Shown piece by piece: positions 1 to 6,081 of a DNA stretch of 8,069 nt. Below the pieces are notes generated by a model. That model was not told the DNA's origin. It worked only from the letters and a program-made list of their open reading frames with translations, and searched no databases. Origin of the DNA: Spirochaetaceae bacterium (GTDB lineage: Bacteria > Spirochaetota > Spirochaetia > Treponematales > Breznakiellaceae); assembly GCA_031269165.1 (NCBI GenBank), contig JAISZQ010000173.1:1-8069 (forward strand), read 5' to 3'. Every line of letters begins with the position of its first letter. The stretch's first letter is position 1. A program made the translations under genes and the position numbers.

Positions 1-116
1 AAATCACCGATGAAGATTTTGAGAAACTAAACATTATTAAGGCTGATTTTCATGGTGAATGGAATTACTCTGTTGTTGCTAACCTTTAGTTGTCAATTTT
101 ATTTAGTAACAATCCC
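1..116 (+). mobile_element. Right end of an insertion sequence
   Basis: Bases 1-116 are AT-rich and hold the transposase tail plus a short non-coding stretch that ends in AGTAACAATCCC (105-116). Composition changes abruptly to GC-rich coding sequence from about 121. The exact terminus is inferred: a terminal inverted repeat reading inwards as GGGATTGTTACT would fit, but the other end of the element lies outside the window and no target-site duplication can be checked. Confidence 0.5.
3..89 (+). pseudogene. C-terminal end of a probable ISAzo13-type transposase (cut by window edge)
   Basis: The frame starting at base 3 is open from the window edge to TAG at 87-89. It encodes 28 residues that include LNIIKADFHGEWNYSV. 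A 'FHGEWNY(T/S)' stretch a few residues before the stop is, as I recall, typical of the DDE transposases of the ISAzo13 group (the 'Rhodopirellula transposase' family). The surrounding DNA is AT-rich, while everything after about 117 is GC-rich, which fits an insertion sequence ending near here. Whether the transposase upstream of the window is intact cannot be judged. The family call rests on one short motif, so it is moderate; that this is the tail of a different gene from the ORF at 52 is clear from the reading frames. Confidence 0.55.
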
Positions 117-696
117 TAAAGGTGCGACGGCGAGCGATCTGAACGTCATCACCATTGGCGGAAACGGCGCGGTCATCAGCAAGGTCGGCTCCAGCACCCT
201 GGGTATCTACAAGGAGGAACAGCTTGTCATCGCGGGTGAGGTAGAAACTAAGGAGGGTGCCGATGGTGCTGGCGGGGGCAACATCCTCCTCGCCGGGGCC
301 GTCAGCGCGGACACCTACGGAGCCGGCGGCTCGGTGAAAATCACGGGAAAACTGACCATCAACGCGTACTCCCAACTCCAGGGCGGCAACATCTTTAAGA
401 ATGCCGCAACAGTGGGAAGCACGGGCCAGATCGTGGTGAAGCCCAACGGCAGCATCGTCCAGACCGGGACATGGGGCAAACATCTGATAACACGCAAGGT
501 GAGCGGAGAAGAGTCCCCCATCGAAAACAACAACTCCCGCTTTGTCTGGGGCAATGAAAGTACCGACCTCATCGTGAATTTCACAACGAAGAAGATCAAC
601 TATCCCACAGGCATGCAGATTAACCATGACACATCGTTTACGCATCTTGGCATTCCAACCGACCTTCCAGGCGGTTGGAACCAAGTTACACCGTAA
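52..696 (+). CDS. IS-truncated glycine-rich beta-repeat protein, read as an IS/gene chimera
   Basis: Residues from about 23 onward are the remainder of a protein rich in G, T, V, I, N and S, with recurring strand-and-turn blocks such as VITIGGNGAVISK, GSVKITGKLTI and GQIVVKPNGSIVQTG. This resembles beta-helical or adhesin-like surface proteins, but I recognise no family. The native 5' part is missing because an insertion sequence ends at about 116. The ATG at 52 lies inside the IS, in a different frame from the transposase tail. It has TTAAGG (37-42) 9 bases upstream and encodes a hydrophobic stretch (residues 4-21, including GITLLLLTFSC) followed by GATA-S, so by chance or selection the product has a signal-peptide-like or lipoprotein-like leader. 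Expression is unproven, and the gene may simply be a pseudogene. A strong terminator follows 51 bases after the stop. Confidence 0.5.
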   Translation: MVNGITLLLLTFSCQFYLVTIPKGATASDLNVITIGGNGAVISKVGSSTLGIYKEEQLVIAGEVETKEGADGAGGGNILLAGAVSADTYGAGGSVKITGKLTINAYSQLQGGNIFKNAATVGSTGQIVVKPNGSIVQTGTWGKHLITRKVSGEESPIENNNSRFVWGNESTDLIVNFTTKKINYPTGMQINHDTSFTHLGIPTDLPGGWNQVTP

Positions 697-747
697 TCGT
701 CACGTGTAACCCGGCGCACGGACAAAGAAGTTTGCCTTAGCCGAGTA

Positions 748-790
748 AGCCCCCCGCCGAACGGGCTCCCGTTTGGCGGGGGCTTTTTTT
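748..790 (+). terminator. Rho-independent terminator
   Basis: A long GC hairpin runs from AGCCCCC (748 on) through GCCGAACGG to its complement CCGTTTGGC and GGGGGCT, with one bulged C, one G-U pair and a very short loop near 764-769. Seven T residues follow (784-790). It is placed to end transcription of the truncated gene that stops at 696. Confidence 0.9.
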
Positions 791-803
791 CTGAGCGGCC
801 CCA

Positions 804-1920
804 CGTTGGTATTGCTCTCCCCATCAGTTGTCGCTTGCTCAACAGCCCCCGCCCAAAGGCGTGCTGCTTGGCGCGGCTACCCCTGCTGATTGCCGCTTGC
901 TAAACGGTACCCGCCCAAAAGCGTGTTGCTTGGTGTGACTGTCCCTGTCGGTTGCCGCTCGCTAAACAGTACCCGTCCAAAGGCGTGCTGCTTGGTGTTG
1001 CTACCCCTGTCGATTGCCGCTTGCTAAACAGCGCCCGCCCAAAGGCATGCTGCTTGGCGCGACTACTCCTGCCGATTGCCGATTGCTCAACAGTACCCGC
1101 CCAGAGGCGTGCTATGCGGTGTGGCTACCCCCGCTGACAGCCGCTCTCTAAACGGCACCCGTCCAAAAAGCGTGCTCTGTGGTATGGCTACCCCACCACC
1201 ACCCGCCCGCTAAACAGTACCCGCCCAGAGGCGTGCTCTGTGGTATGGCTACCCCACCGCCAGCCGCTCTCTAAACAGCACCCGCCCAAAGAGGCGTGCC
1301 GTTTGGTGTGGCTACCCCCGCCGACTGCCGCTATCTAAACAGTACCCGCCCAGAGGCGTGCTCTGCGGTGTGGCTATCCCCGCCGACTGTTGCTTGCTAA
1401 GCAGTACCCGCCCCAAGGAGGCGTGCTGTTTGGTGTTGCTTCCCCGTCGGTTGCCGTTTGAGTAACAGTCCCCGTCCGTCATTGCGAGCGAAGAGAAGCA
1501 ATCCAGTGGAAAGGCCGCCTCGTCTGGATTGCTTCACCCTTCGGGTTCGCAATGACGTAGGGCCGCTCACTAAACGGTACCTACTCCAAGAGGCGTGCCG
1601 TGTGGTGTGGCTATCTCTGTCGGTAACCGCTCTCTAAACAGCACCCGCCCAAAAAAACGTGCTCTGCGGTGTTGTTATCCCCGTTGGTTGGGTTGCTACT
1701 TGCTCAACAGTACCCGCCCAGAGGCGTGCTCTGTGGTGTTGCTCTCCCCGACGGGAACCACTTCCTACCCGGTACCCGCTCCAAAGGGCGTGCTGTTTGG
1801 TGTGGCTGTCCCTGCCGATTGCCGCTTGCTAAACGGTACCCGCCCAAAAAAACGCGCTCTGCGGTATCGCTATCCCCGTCGACCCGTTATCCTGTCAAAC
1901 GGCGCTCAAGATTCACCCTG
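804..1920. repeat. Degenerate tandem array, about 16 units of about 62 bp
   Basis: The core ACCCGCCC recurs with its G at 851, 913, 975, 1037, 1099, 1161, 1223, 1284, 1348, 1410 and 1474, then at the equivalent positions 1583, 1647, 1716, 1778 and 1842. Most steps are exactly 62 bases (range 61-69). One unit reads roughly AAACAGTACCCGCCCAGAGG, then CGTGCTCTGCGGTGTGGCTA, then CCCCCGCCGATTGCCGCTTG, then CT. Half units flank the array near 804-840 and 1885-1920. The whole unit is repeated, with scattered substitutions and short indels, so there are no spacers. Because 62 is not a multiple of 3, short ORFs in the array are frame accidents. A small CGCC/GGCG hairpin (CGCCCAGAGGCG or a variant) recurs in many units. 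Function unknown; no gene is seen between 697 and 1982. Confidence 0.9.
1477..1557. repeat. Dispersed palindromic element of the CGTCATTGCGA type
   Basis: The outer arms CGTCATTGCGA (1477-1487) and TCGCAATGACG (1547-1557) are perfect reverse complements. So are the inner arms GAAGCAATCCAG (1495-1506) and CTGGATTGCTTC (1524-1535). A small ACCCTTCGGGT hairpin (1536-1546) lies in the 3' arm. This sequence pattern is a familiar non-coding dispersed repeat in many unrelated bacterial genomes. Here it sits inside one unit of the 62-bp array and replaces much of that unit. Confidence 0.85.
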
Positions 1921-1945
1921 CGCGCAACGCCCGCACGGCCCCCTC

Positions 1946-1974
1946 TTAACAAATAACGCTATGCGGGGTAAACT
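1946..1974 (+). promoter_or_regulatory. Candidate promoter for the GH57-type gene
   Basis: TTAACA (1946-1951) and TAAACT (1969-1974) are separated by 17 bases, close to a sigma-70 pattern. Initiation about 7 bases downstream would fall at 1981-1982, directly before the ATG at 1983, so the message would be nearly leaderless. Alternatively, the weak GGGG (1964-1967) acts as a distant ribosome site on a message started further upstream. Weak evidence. Confidence 0.3.
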
Positions 1975-1982
1975 AGTACGTT

Positions 1983-4067
1983 ATGCAACCAGTGTCTGTT
2001 ATTCTTGGTTCGCATTGTCACGTACCGGATGGTTTGGCAGAAACGGAGTACGAGACGGCGTACAATGAGCGGCTGAAGCCTTTTCTATCCGCGCTTTACC
2101 GTTATCCCCGGATCCCGGCGGTACTGCACTATTCGGGGCCCTTGCTCTACTGGGTTGAGCGACGGCGGGCGGAGTTTTTTGACCTTATCCGCGAGATGCT
2201 CAAGCGGAAGCAGATCGAAATTCTTTCGGGCGGGTTCTATGAACCGGCGATGCATCTTCTCACGCCGCAGGACCGGACGGGACAGGTCGAGATGCTGTCT
2301 ACCTATATCCGCAAGCACTTCGGGAGGCGGTCGGCGGGCGCATGGATTTCCGGCTCGTGCTGGGAACAGAGTGTCGTGACGCCGCTCGCCAACTGCGCGA
2401 TCGCCTACACGTTCCTGCCGGAACGTTTTTTTGCCGCCGCCGGGGTGAAGTCCGCCGATCTTGGGCAGCCGGTTTACACCGAGAACCAGGGGTCGCTTAT
2501 CACGGTGTTCCCCGTGCTCCCCTTCGGCACGGCGCACTATGCGGCGGGAAACGATACCGCACGCAATGCGGGGCGCGATGGGGCGGAACAAGATGGGAAC
2601 GGGCCGTCTGTAACGGTGGGGGATCTCTTTGCGCTGATCGGGGAACGCGGACAAAACGGCGTGTATACGATTTTTCCTGAGCGGTTTTCCGGGAATGACG
2701 CGCACGGGGATATTTGCGCGTTTTTGGAGGAGAGCCTCTCGCCGGATCGTGAGGTCGACTGGACGACTCCGGCGCGGTTCCGCGAAGAACTGACCGGGAA
2801 TGGCAATCAATCAATGAGAAAACTCTATTTTTCCTGTGGCCAGGAGAAAAACTTTTTGACCGAATGTCCCGAGGCGAATACCATTTACGCGAAGATGGTG
2901 TTCACCGGCGACCTCGTGCGGCAGTTACGCGGCGACCGCGAGCGGAAACACGCGGCACTGCACGAAGTCTACAAGGCGCAGTGCGGTAACCTCTACCGTT
3001 CGTCATCGCATTACACCATTACCAACCCCGCGCTCCGCCACGCCGCCTACCGGGCCTTGCTTTCCGCCGAGCGGATGACACGCGAGGCAAAGAAGACCGT
3101 CAACGCGCTGTACAGTTTTGACTTTGACTTCGACGGCGTTCAGGAGGACATTTTCCGGGGGAACGCCCTCAGCGTCTACGCCCACCGGAAGGGCGGCCAC
3201 ATTTTCGGCATCGATTACCTGCCGGTATGCTGGAACTACATCGACTCGTTTGGCCGCCGTTCTTTCGTCGAGACGCTGTATCCCGGCGATATAGCCCCGG
3301 CGGTCAAGATCGGTTCCGGCGACACGGTGCGGGCAGTGCTCGACGCGATCCCCCCGGAGCGTGTCCGCCGTTGCGGCGAGGAGTGGTGGAAAGAAACCGG
3401 TTCCGACCGCGCCAAACAGCGGCTTACGCTGTCCCTGCCGGCCCCTCAGGGGCTTTCCTTGGGCGTGTTGCAAGGAGAACGGGCAACGGCGTCCCCCTTC
3501 GGGGGAGTGAACGCGGGAGGCGCGGCCCCCTACGGAGAAGAGAACCCCCTCGTGCCCCCGAAGGGGGCCGATACTCTTTCACGGCACGACGAGCCCATAA
3601 CGCCTCCACGGCAGGTGGCGCCTCCAGGGCTGATGGCTCGGCAGACGGCCTTCGCCCATATCGGCATTGAGAAGACCTACCGCCTGATGAAGGACGCGCT
3701 CGTGGTGAGTTACACGATCTCCAACCGGAGAGCGACGGAGGAGCGGCTGCTCTTCTGCCCCGAACTGCATCTTGCCTTTGCGGGAAACGGCGAAGACCGT
3801 CTGCGGGTATTTGCCCTGAAAGGCGACGAACGGGCGCAGGTTGCCGCGAGCGATTACCACTCGTCCAGCATTGACGGCTATCAGTTTCAGGACTTGTCCA
3901 ACGAGACGATCATTCGCTTTTCGTCCGACAAGCCCTTTGACGCCCTGCTTGGGGCCAACACGACGGCGGGCCGCTACCAGTCAACGAGCGTTACGGTCGT
4001 CGTGCCCCTTACCCTGAAAGCGGGCGCGAAGGTCTCGCGGGAGTTCCGCTTCACCGTTACGAGTTAG
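1983..4067 (+). CDS. GH57 alpha-amylase/4-alpha-glucanotransferase homologue, catalytic residues lost
   Basis: The 694-residue protein has the layout of family GH57 4-alpha-glucanotransferases: an N-terminal barrel (about 1-270), then regions like DUF1925 (about 280-365, KNFLTECPEANTIYAKM) and DUF1926 (about 375-690, FDFDGVQEDIFRGN). Region 1 (H11-C-H13-V-P) and region 2 (GGFYEP, 83-88) are kept. In region 3, where active enzymes read WLTERVWEP with the first Glu as nucleophile, this protein reads WISGSCWEQ, so the position is Gly124. In region 4, where active enzymes have DDGEKFG with Asp as acid/base, it has IFPERFSG (230-237). Both catalytic residues therefore seem lost, and a sugar-binding, scaffold or regulatory role is more likely than hydrolysis. 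Residues about 484-553 are a low-complexity insert encoded by palindromic DNA. The start fits the family N-terminus, although the ribosome site is poor. No signal peptide, so probably cytoplasmic. Confidence 0.85.
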   Translation: MQPVSVILGSHCHVPDGLAETEYETAYNERLKPFLSALYRYPRIPAVLHYSGPLLYWVERRRAEFFDLIREMLKRKQIEILSGGFYEPAMHLLTPQDRTGQVEMLSTYIRKHFGRRSAGAWISGSCWEQSVVTPLANCAIAYTFLPERFFAAAGVKSADLGQPVYTENQGSLITVFPVLPFGTAHYAAGNDTARNAGRDGAEQDGNGPSVTVGDLFALIGERGQNGVYTIFPERFSGNDAHGDICAFLEESLSPDREVDWTTPARFREELTGNGNQSMRKLYFSCGQEKNFLTECPEANTIYAKMVFTGDLVRQLRGDRERKHAALHEVYKAQCGNLYRSSSHYTITNPALRHAAYRALLSAERMTREAKKTVNALYSFDFDFDGVQEDIFRGNALSVYAHRKGGHIFGIDYLPVCWNYIDSFGRRSFVETLYPGDIAPAVKIGSGDTVRAVLDAIPPERVRRCGEEWWKETGSDRAKQRLTLSLPAPQGLSLGVLQGERATASPFGGVNAGGAAPYGEENPLVPPKGADTLSRHDEPITPPRQVAPPGLMARQTAFAHIGIEKTYRLMKDALVVSYTISNRRATEERLLFCPELHLAFAGNGEDRLRVFALKGDERAQVAASDYHSSSIDGYQFQDLSNETIIRFSSDKPFDALLGANTTAGRYQSTSVTVVVPLTLKAGAKVSREFRFTVTS
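3439..3640. repeat. Hairpin-rich in-frame insert in the GH57-type gene
   Basis: This stretch holds three GC hairpins: GCCCC-TCA-GGGGC (3441-3453), TCCCCC-TTC-GGGGGA (3492-3506) and GCCCCC-GAA-GGGGGC (3554-3568). The last two are inverted copies of each other. The encoded 65-70 residues are rich in P, G and A and have no counterpart I know in the family, whereas the flanks (KQRLTLSL and IGIEKTYRLMKDALVVSY) look like normal C-terminal-domain sequence. The frame stays open throughout. Exact insert borders are a guess. Confidence 0.6.
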
Positions 4068-4292
4068 AGGCGCGCTCGCGCGAATTGAAAAGGGGAAATG
4101 GATAATGGAAAATGATGGTAACAGAACGCGCAATCCTCAAAACCCGCTCATCATGCACGTTCAATTATGTACTATCAATTTTCAAAGGGGGGGAAGCCTC
4201 CCCCCTGCCTCCAGCCGCGTCTTCCGGCACCCCCCTCTCCTAGGGGCGACGCCCCTAAGACCCCATCCCCCCAAAGAAGGCCGGATAACGCG
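4068..4292. repeat. Repeat-rich spacer with GC hairpins
   Basis: The gap after the GH57-type gene begins with a small GCGCG-CT-CGCGC hairpin (4070-4081). An AT-rich stretch follows (about 4082-4186) with recurring motifs such as GGAAATGGATAATGGAAAATG and TCAATTATG/TCAATTTTC, resembling decayed intergenic repeats. Next come GGGGGG-AAGCCT-CCCCCC (4188-4205) and the perfect TAGGGGC-GAC-GCCCCTA (4241-4257). No T-run follows the hairpins, so they are not classical terminators. An ORF can be read through this stretch into the next gene, but it looks non-coding. Confidence 0.65.
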
Positions 4293-5651
4293 GTGAAAAT
4301 CCCATCGCCGGTGCGGGACGTTGCCGAAATATTCGCGCAAAACGGGAGCGAAGTGTACCTTGTGGGCGGCGCGGTGCGGGACAGCCTGCGCGGGAAGGCG
4401 GCGCATGACTTTGATCTGGCCGTCTCCGTGGACGCGGAGGACGTGCGGGAGATGTTCCGTCCGGTACGCGGGGCCCAGGTGATCCCCTCAGGCATCAAGC
4501 ACGGCACCGTTACCCTACGGTACAAGGGCTTCTCTCTTGAGGCAACCACGTTCAGGACGGAATCCGCCTACTCGGACGGCCGCCACCCCGACACGGTAAC
4601 GAAAGCGGCAACCATCGAAGAAGACCTGTCGCGGCGGGACTTCACGATGAACGCCATCGCGTTAGAACTCCCGGCGGGGAAACGCCTCGTCGATCCCTTT
4701 GGCGGGCGGAACGACATTCGGCGCGGCCTCATCCGTGCGGTCGGGGACGCCGCCACCCGGTTTGCCGAGGACGGGCTTCGTCCGTTACGCGCCTTCCGTT
4801 TCGCGGCGCAGACCGGATTCATCGTTGATACAGCCATCCTCGATGCCATCCCCGGCGCGCTCGAAACGACGGCAAAGGTCTCGGTCGAACGTATCCGTGA
4901 CGAGTTTGACAAGACCCTGATGGCCCCGTCTCCCCTGCGCGCGTTACTATACATGGAAGGAACCGGCTTACTCCGCCTCGTTCTCCCCGAACTTGCCGCC
5001 TGTAGAAACGTCGAACAGAAAGGCCGCCACATCTTTGACGTGCTCGACCATTCATTCCACGCCCTGGAATACGCCGCCGCCTACGACTATCCCCTCGCTG
5101 TCCGGCTGGCCGCCCTGTTCCACGACATCGGGAAGCCCCAGACGGCGGCAAGAGACGCTCTCGGCATCTGGACCTTCTACCAGCACGAGCGGCGATCGGC
5201 GGAGATGACGGAAACCCTGATGCGCCGCCTCCGTTATCCCAACGCATTGACCGCGCAGGTCGTCCACCTCATCAAGGAACACATGTTCCACTACGATGAC
5301 ACATGGAAAGAGGCCGCCGTCCGCCGCTTCTATATCCGCGTGGGGCCCTCCGTCCTGAACGACCTCTTCAGGCTGCGCCTCTGCGACGCCTACGCGACCG
5401 CTCTCTCGACCCCGAATCCCGCAAGCCTTGAGTCCCTGCGTTGCCGTATCGAAACCATGCTGGAAAAGAGCACGGCACTCGGCCTTAAAGACCTCGCGGT
5501 CAACGGCAACGACCTCATCGCCGCCGGGCTCAGTCCGGGGAAACGCCTCGGCGTTATCCTGAACGAACTGCTCCAGGCGGCCATCGACGACCCCGCGCTC
5601 AACACCCGCGAAACCCTCCTCGCCATCGCGCAAAACCTGTCCGCCCGCTAG
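4293..5651 (+). CDS. cca: CCA tRNA nucleotidyltransferase / poly(A) polymerase family protein with HD domain
   Basis: The 452-residue class II nucleotidyltransferase probably adds or repairs the 3' CCA of tRNAs in the cytoplasm. The head domain shows VYLVGGAVRD (21-30) and the metal-binding D39-F-D41. RRDFTMNAIAL (114-124), DPFGGRNDIRRG (134-145) and EDGLRPLRAFRFA (159-171) match the family's nucleotide-recognition and neck motifs. An HD domain follows (H253, then FHDIGK with H277-D278), as in many bacterial CCA enzymes with phosphohydrolase activity. The C-terminal part (about 397-450, LAVNGNDLIAAGLSPGKRLG) is the usual tail. I chose GTG at 4293 because homology begins right after it and AAGAAGG (4274-4280) lies 12 bases upstream; an ATG at 4167 would add 42 residues encoded by hairpin repeats. 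Sequence alone does not separate CCA-adding from poly(A)-adding activity, but CCA is likelier. It lies 225 bases after the GH57-type gene, with no functional link evident. Confidence 0.88.
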   Translation: MKIPSPVRDVAEIFAQNGSEVYLVGGAVRDSLRGKAAHDFDLAVSVDAEDVREMFRPVRGAQVIPSGIKHGTVTLRYKGFSLEATTFRTESAYSDGRHPDTVTKAATIEEDLSRRDFTMNAIALELPAGKRLVDPFGGRNDIRRGLIRAVGDAATRFAEDGLRPLRAFRFAAQTGFIVDTAILDAIPGALETTAKVSVERIRDEFDKTLMAPSPLRALLYMEGTGLLRLVLPELAACRNVEQKGRHIFDVLDHSFHALEYAAAYDYPLAVRLAALFHDIGKPQTAARDALGIWTFYQHERRSAEMTETLMRRLRYPNALTAQVVHLIKEHMFHYDDTWKEAAVRRFYIRVGPSVLNDLFRLRLCDAYATALSTPNPASLESLRCRIETMLEKSTALGLKDLAVNGNDLIAAGLSPGKRLGVILNELLQAAIDDPALNTRETLLAIAQNLSAR

Positions 5652-5711
5652 CCGCTTGATGATGCCGCCCCGTTTGAACTGCTGCCTGCTGCGGGAGGGA
5701 GGGACGAGTGC

Positions 5712-5740
5712 TTCCCTTTTGGCGGGAAAGAGGGTATACT
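5712..5740 (+). promoter_or_regulatory. Candidate promoter upstream of the small ORF/ABC ATPase unit
   Basis: TATACT (5735-5740) is a close match to a -10 box. The best-placed -35 (TTCCCT, 5712-5717, 17-base gap) is poor. Initiation near 5747 would produce a leader of about 90 bases that includes the stem-loop at 5768-5817. Confidence 0.4.
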
Positions 5741-5767
5741 CAAGACCAGTGCCTTAATGAAGACACG

Positions 5768-5817
5768 ATCAACGTTTTCCCTGCGATGAAACGCGGGAAA
5801 AATCTTTTGCCGTTGAT
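5768..5817 (+). promoter_or_regulatory. Nested stem-loop in the leader before the ribosome site
   Basis: ATCAACG (5768-5774) pairs with CGTTGAT (5811-5817). Directly inside it, TTTTCCC (5775-5781) pairs with GGGAAAA (5795-5801) and, past one bulged T, GCG (5783-5785) with CGC (5792-5794), leaving loop ATGAAA. The 5' arm is thus almost continuous for 17 paired bases, while the 3' arm carries a 9-base bulge containing TTTT (5802-5810). The structure ends 9 bases before the AGGA ribosome site at 5827-5830. It may act as an attenuator (the inner hairpin followed by TCTTTT is terminator-like) or as an mRNA-stability element. It matches no riboswitch class I know. Confidence 0.5.
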
Positions 5818-5838
5818 TAAAAACAGAGGAAAAAAACG

Positions 5839-6081
5839 ATGCCGAGCATGACCAAAGAAGAAGCGTGCGCGCTTGATAAAAAAGGGACGGAAACCACGCC
5901 CAAAGCCGGCCCCAACGGTTCGGGGTTTATCGCAAAACATAAAGCCGCCCAAAACATCGCCCCCGTGATTGCCGTTGACGGGCCAACCTACGGTTATCTG
6001 TTTGCCAAAGTGATAGCCGTCCAAAACCCCCGCCTGAATTATCCTCGGCACGGTTCAGGAACGGATTGCCGCCATGATTGA
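5839..6081 (+). CDS. Small ORF with a decayed cytidylate-kinase-like motif
   Basis: This 80-codon ORF has a convincing start: AGAGGA (5825-5830) lies 8 bases before ATG. Its stop (TGA, 6079-6081) overlaps the start of the ABC ATPase by 8 bases, which suggests coupled translation. Residues 1-38 are polar and unrecognised. Residues 39 onward, NIAPVIAVDGPTYGYLFAKV followed by IA and then LNY, resemble the N-terminus of cytidylate kinase (APVIxIDGPxGxGKGTxAKxIA, then LxYLDSG). The P-loop Gly-Lys-Gly/Ser-Thr is gone, and the ORF ends where a roughly 220-residue enzyme should continue. It is therefore either a decayed kinase fragment now serving as a leader cistron, or an unrelated small protein with a chance resemblance. 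A truncated transporter component is another possibility. Confidence 0.45.
   Translation: MPSMTKEEACALDKKGTETTPKAGPNGSGFIAKHKAAQNIAPVIAVDGPTYGYLFAKVIAVQNPRLNYPRHGSGTDCRHD

Noticed and set aside
103..684. 193-codon ORF on the - strand
   Set aside because: It has no recognisable motifs or ribosome site. The + strand reading gives a coherent beta-repeat protein followed by a correctly oriented terminator.
804..1920. CRISPR array
   Set aside because: The full 62-bp unit is repeated with mutations. There are no unique spacers between constant repeats and no cas genes.
1595..2068. Protein-coding ORFs within the tandem array (also 952-1137 and 1669-1956)
   Set aside because: The 62-base period shifts frame in every unit, so these ORFs are made of the same repeat read in different frames. 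They have no ribosome site, and one runs into the GH57-type gene.
2085..2810. 241-codon ORF on the - strand inside the GH57-type gene
   Set aside because: The + strand frame encodes clear family motifs here. The antisense ORF is Arg/Pro-rich, typical of a shadow frame in GC-rich DNA.
4241..4257. Rho-independent terminator for the GH57-type gene
   Set aside because: The TAGGGGC-GAC-GCCCCTA hairpin is perfect but has no T-run after it and resembles the hairpins found inside coding sequence, so a repeat is the better reading.
4167..4292. ATG at 4167 as the start of cca
   Set aside because: It would add 42 residues encoded by GC hairpins and an AT-rich spacer. Family homology begins right after GTG 4293, which has AAGAAGG upstream.
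4105..4296. 63-codon ORF in the spacer
   Set aside because: It is made of intergenic repeat sequence, lacks a convincing ribosome site and has no recognisable content.
5652..5838. tRNA or other known RNA gene after cca
   Set aside because: No cloverleaf, T-loop consensus or known RNA motif is visible; only the nested stem-loop stands out.
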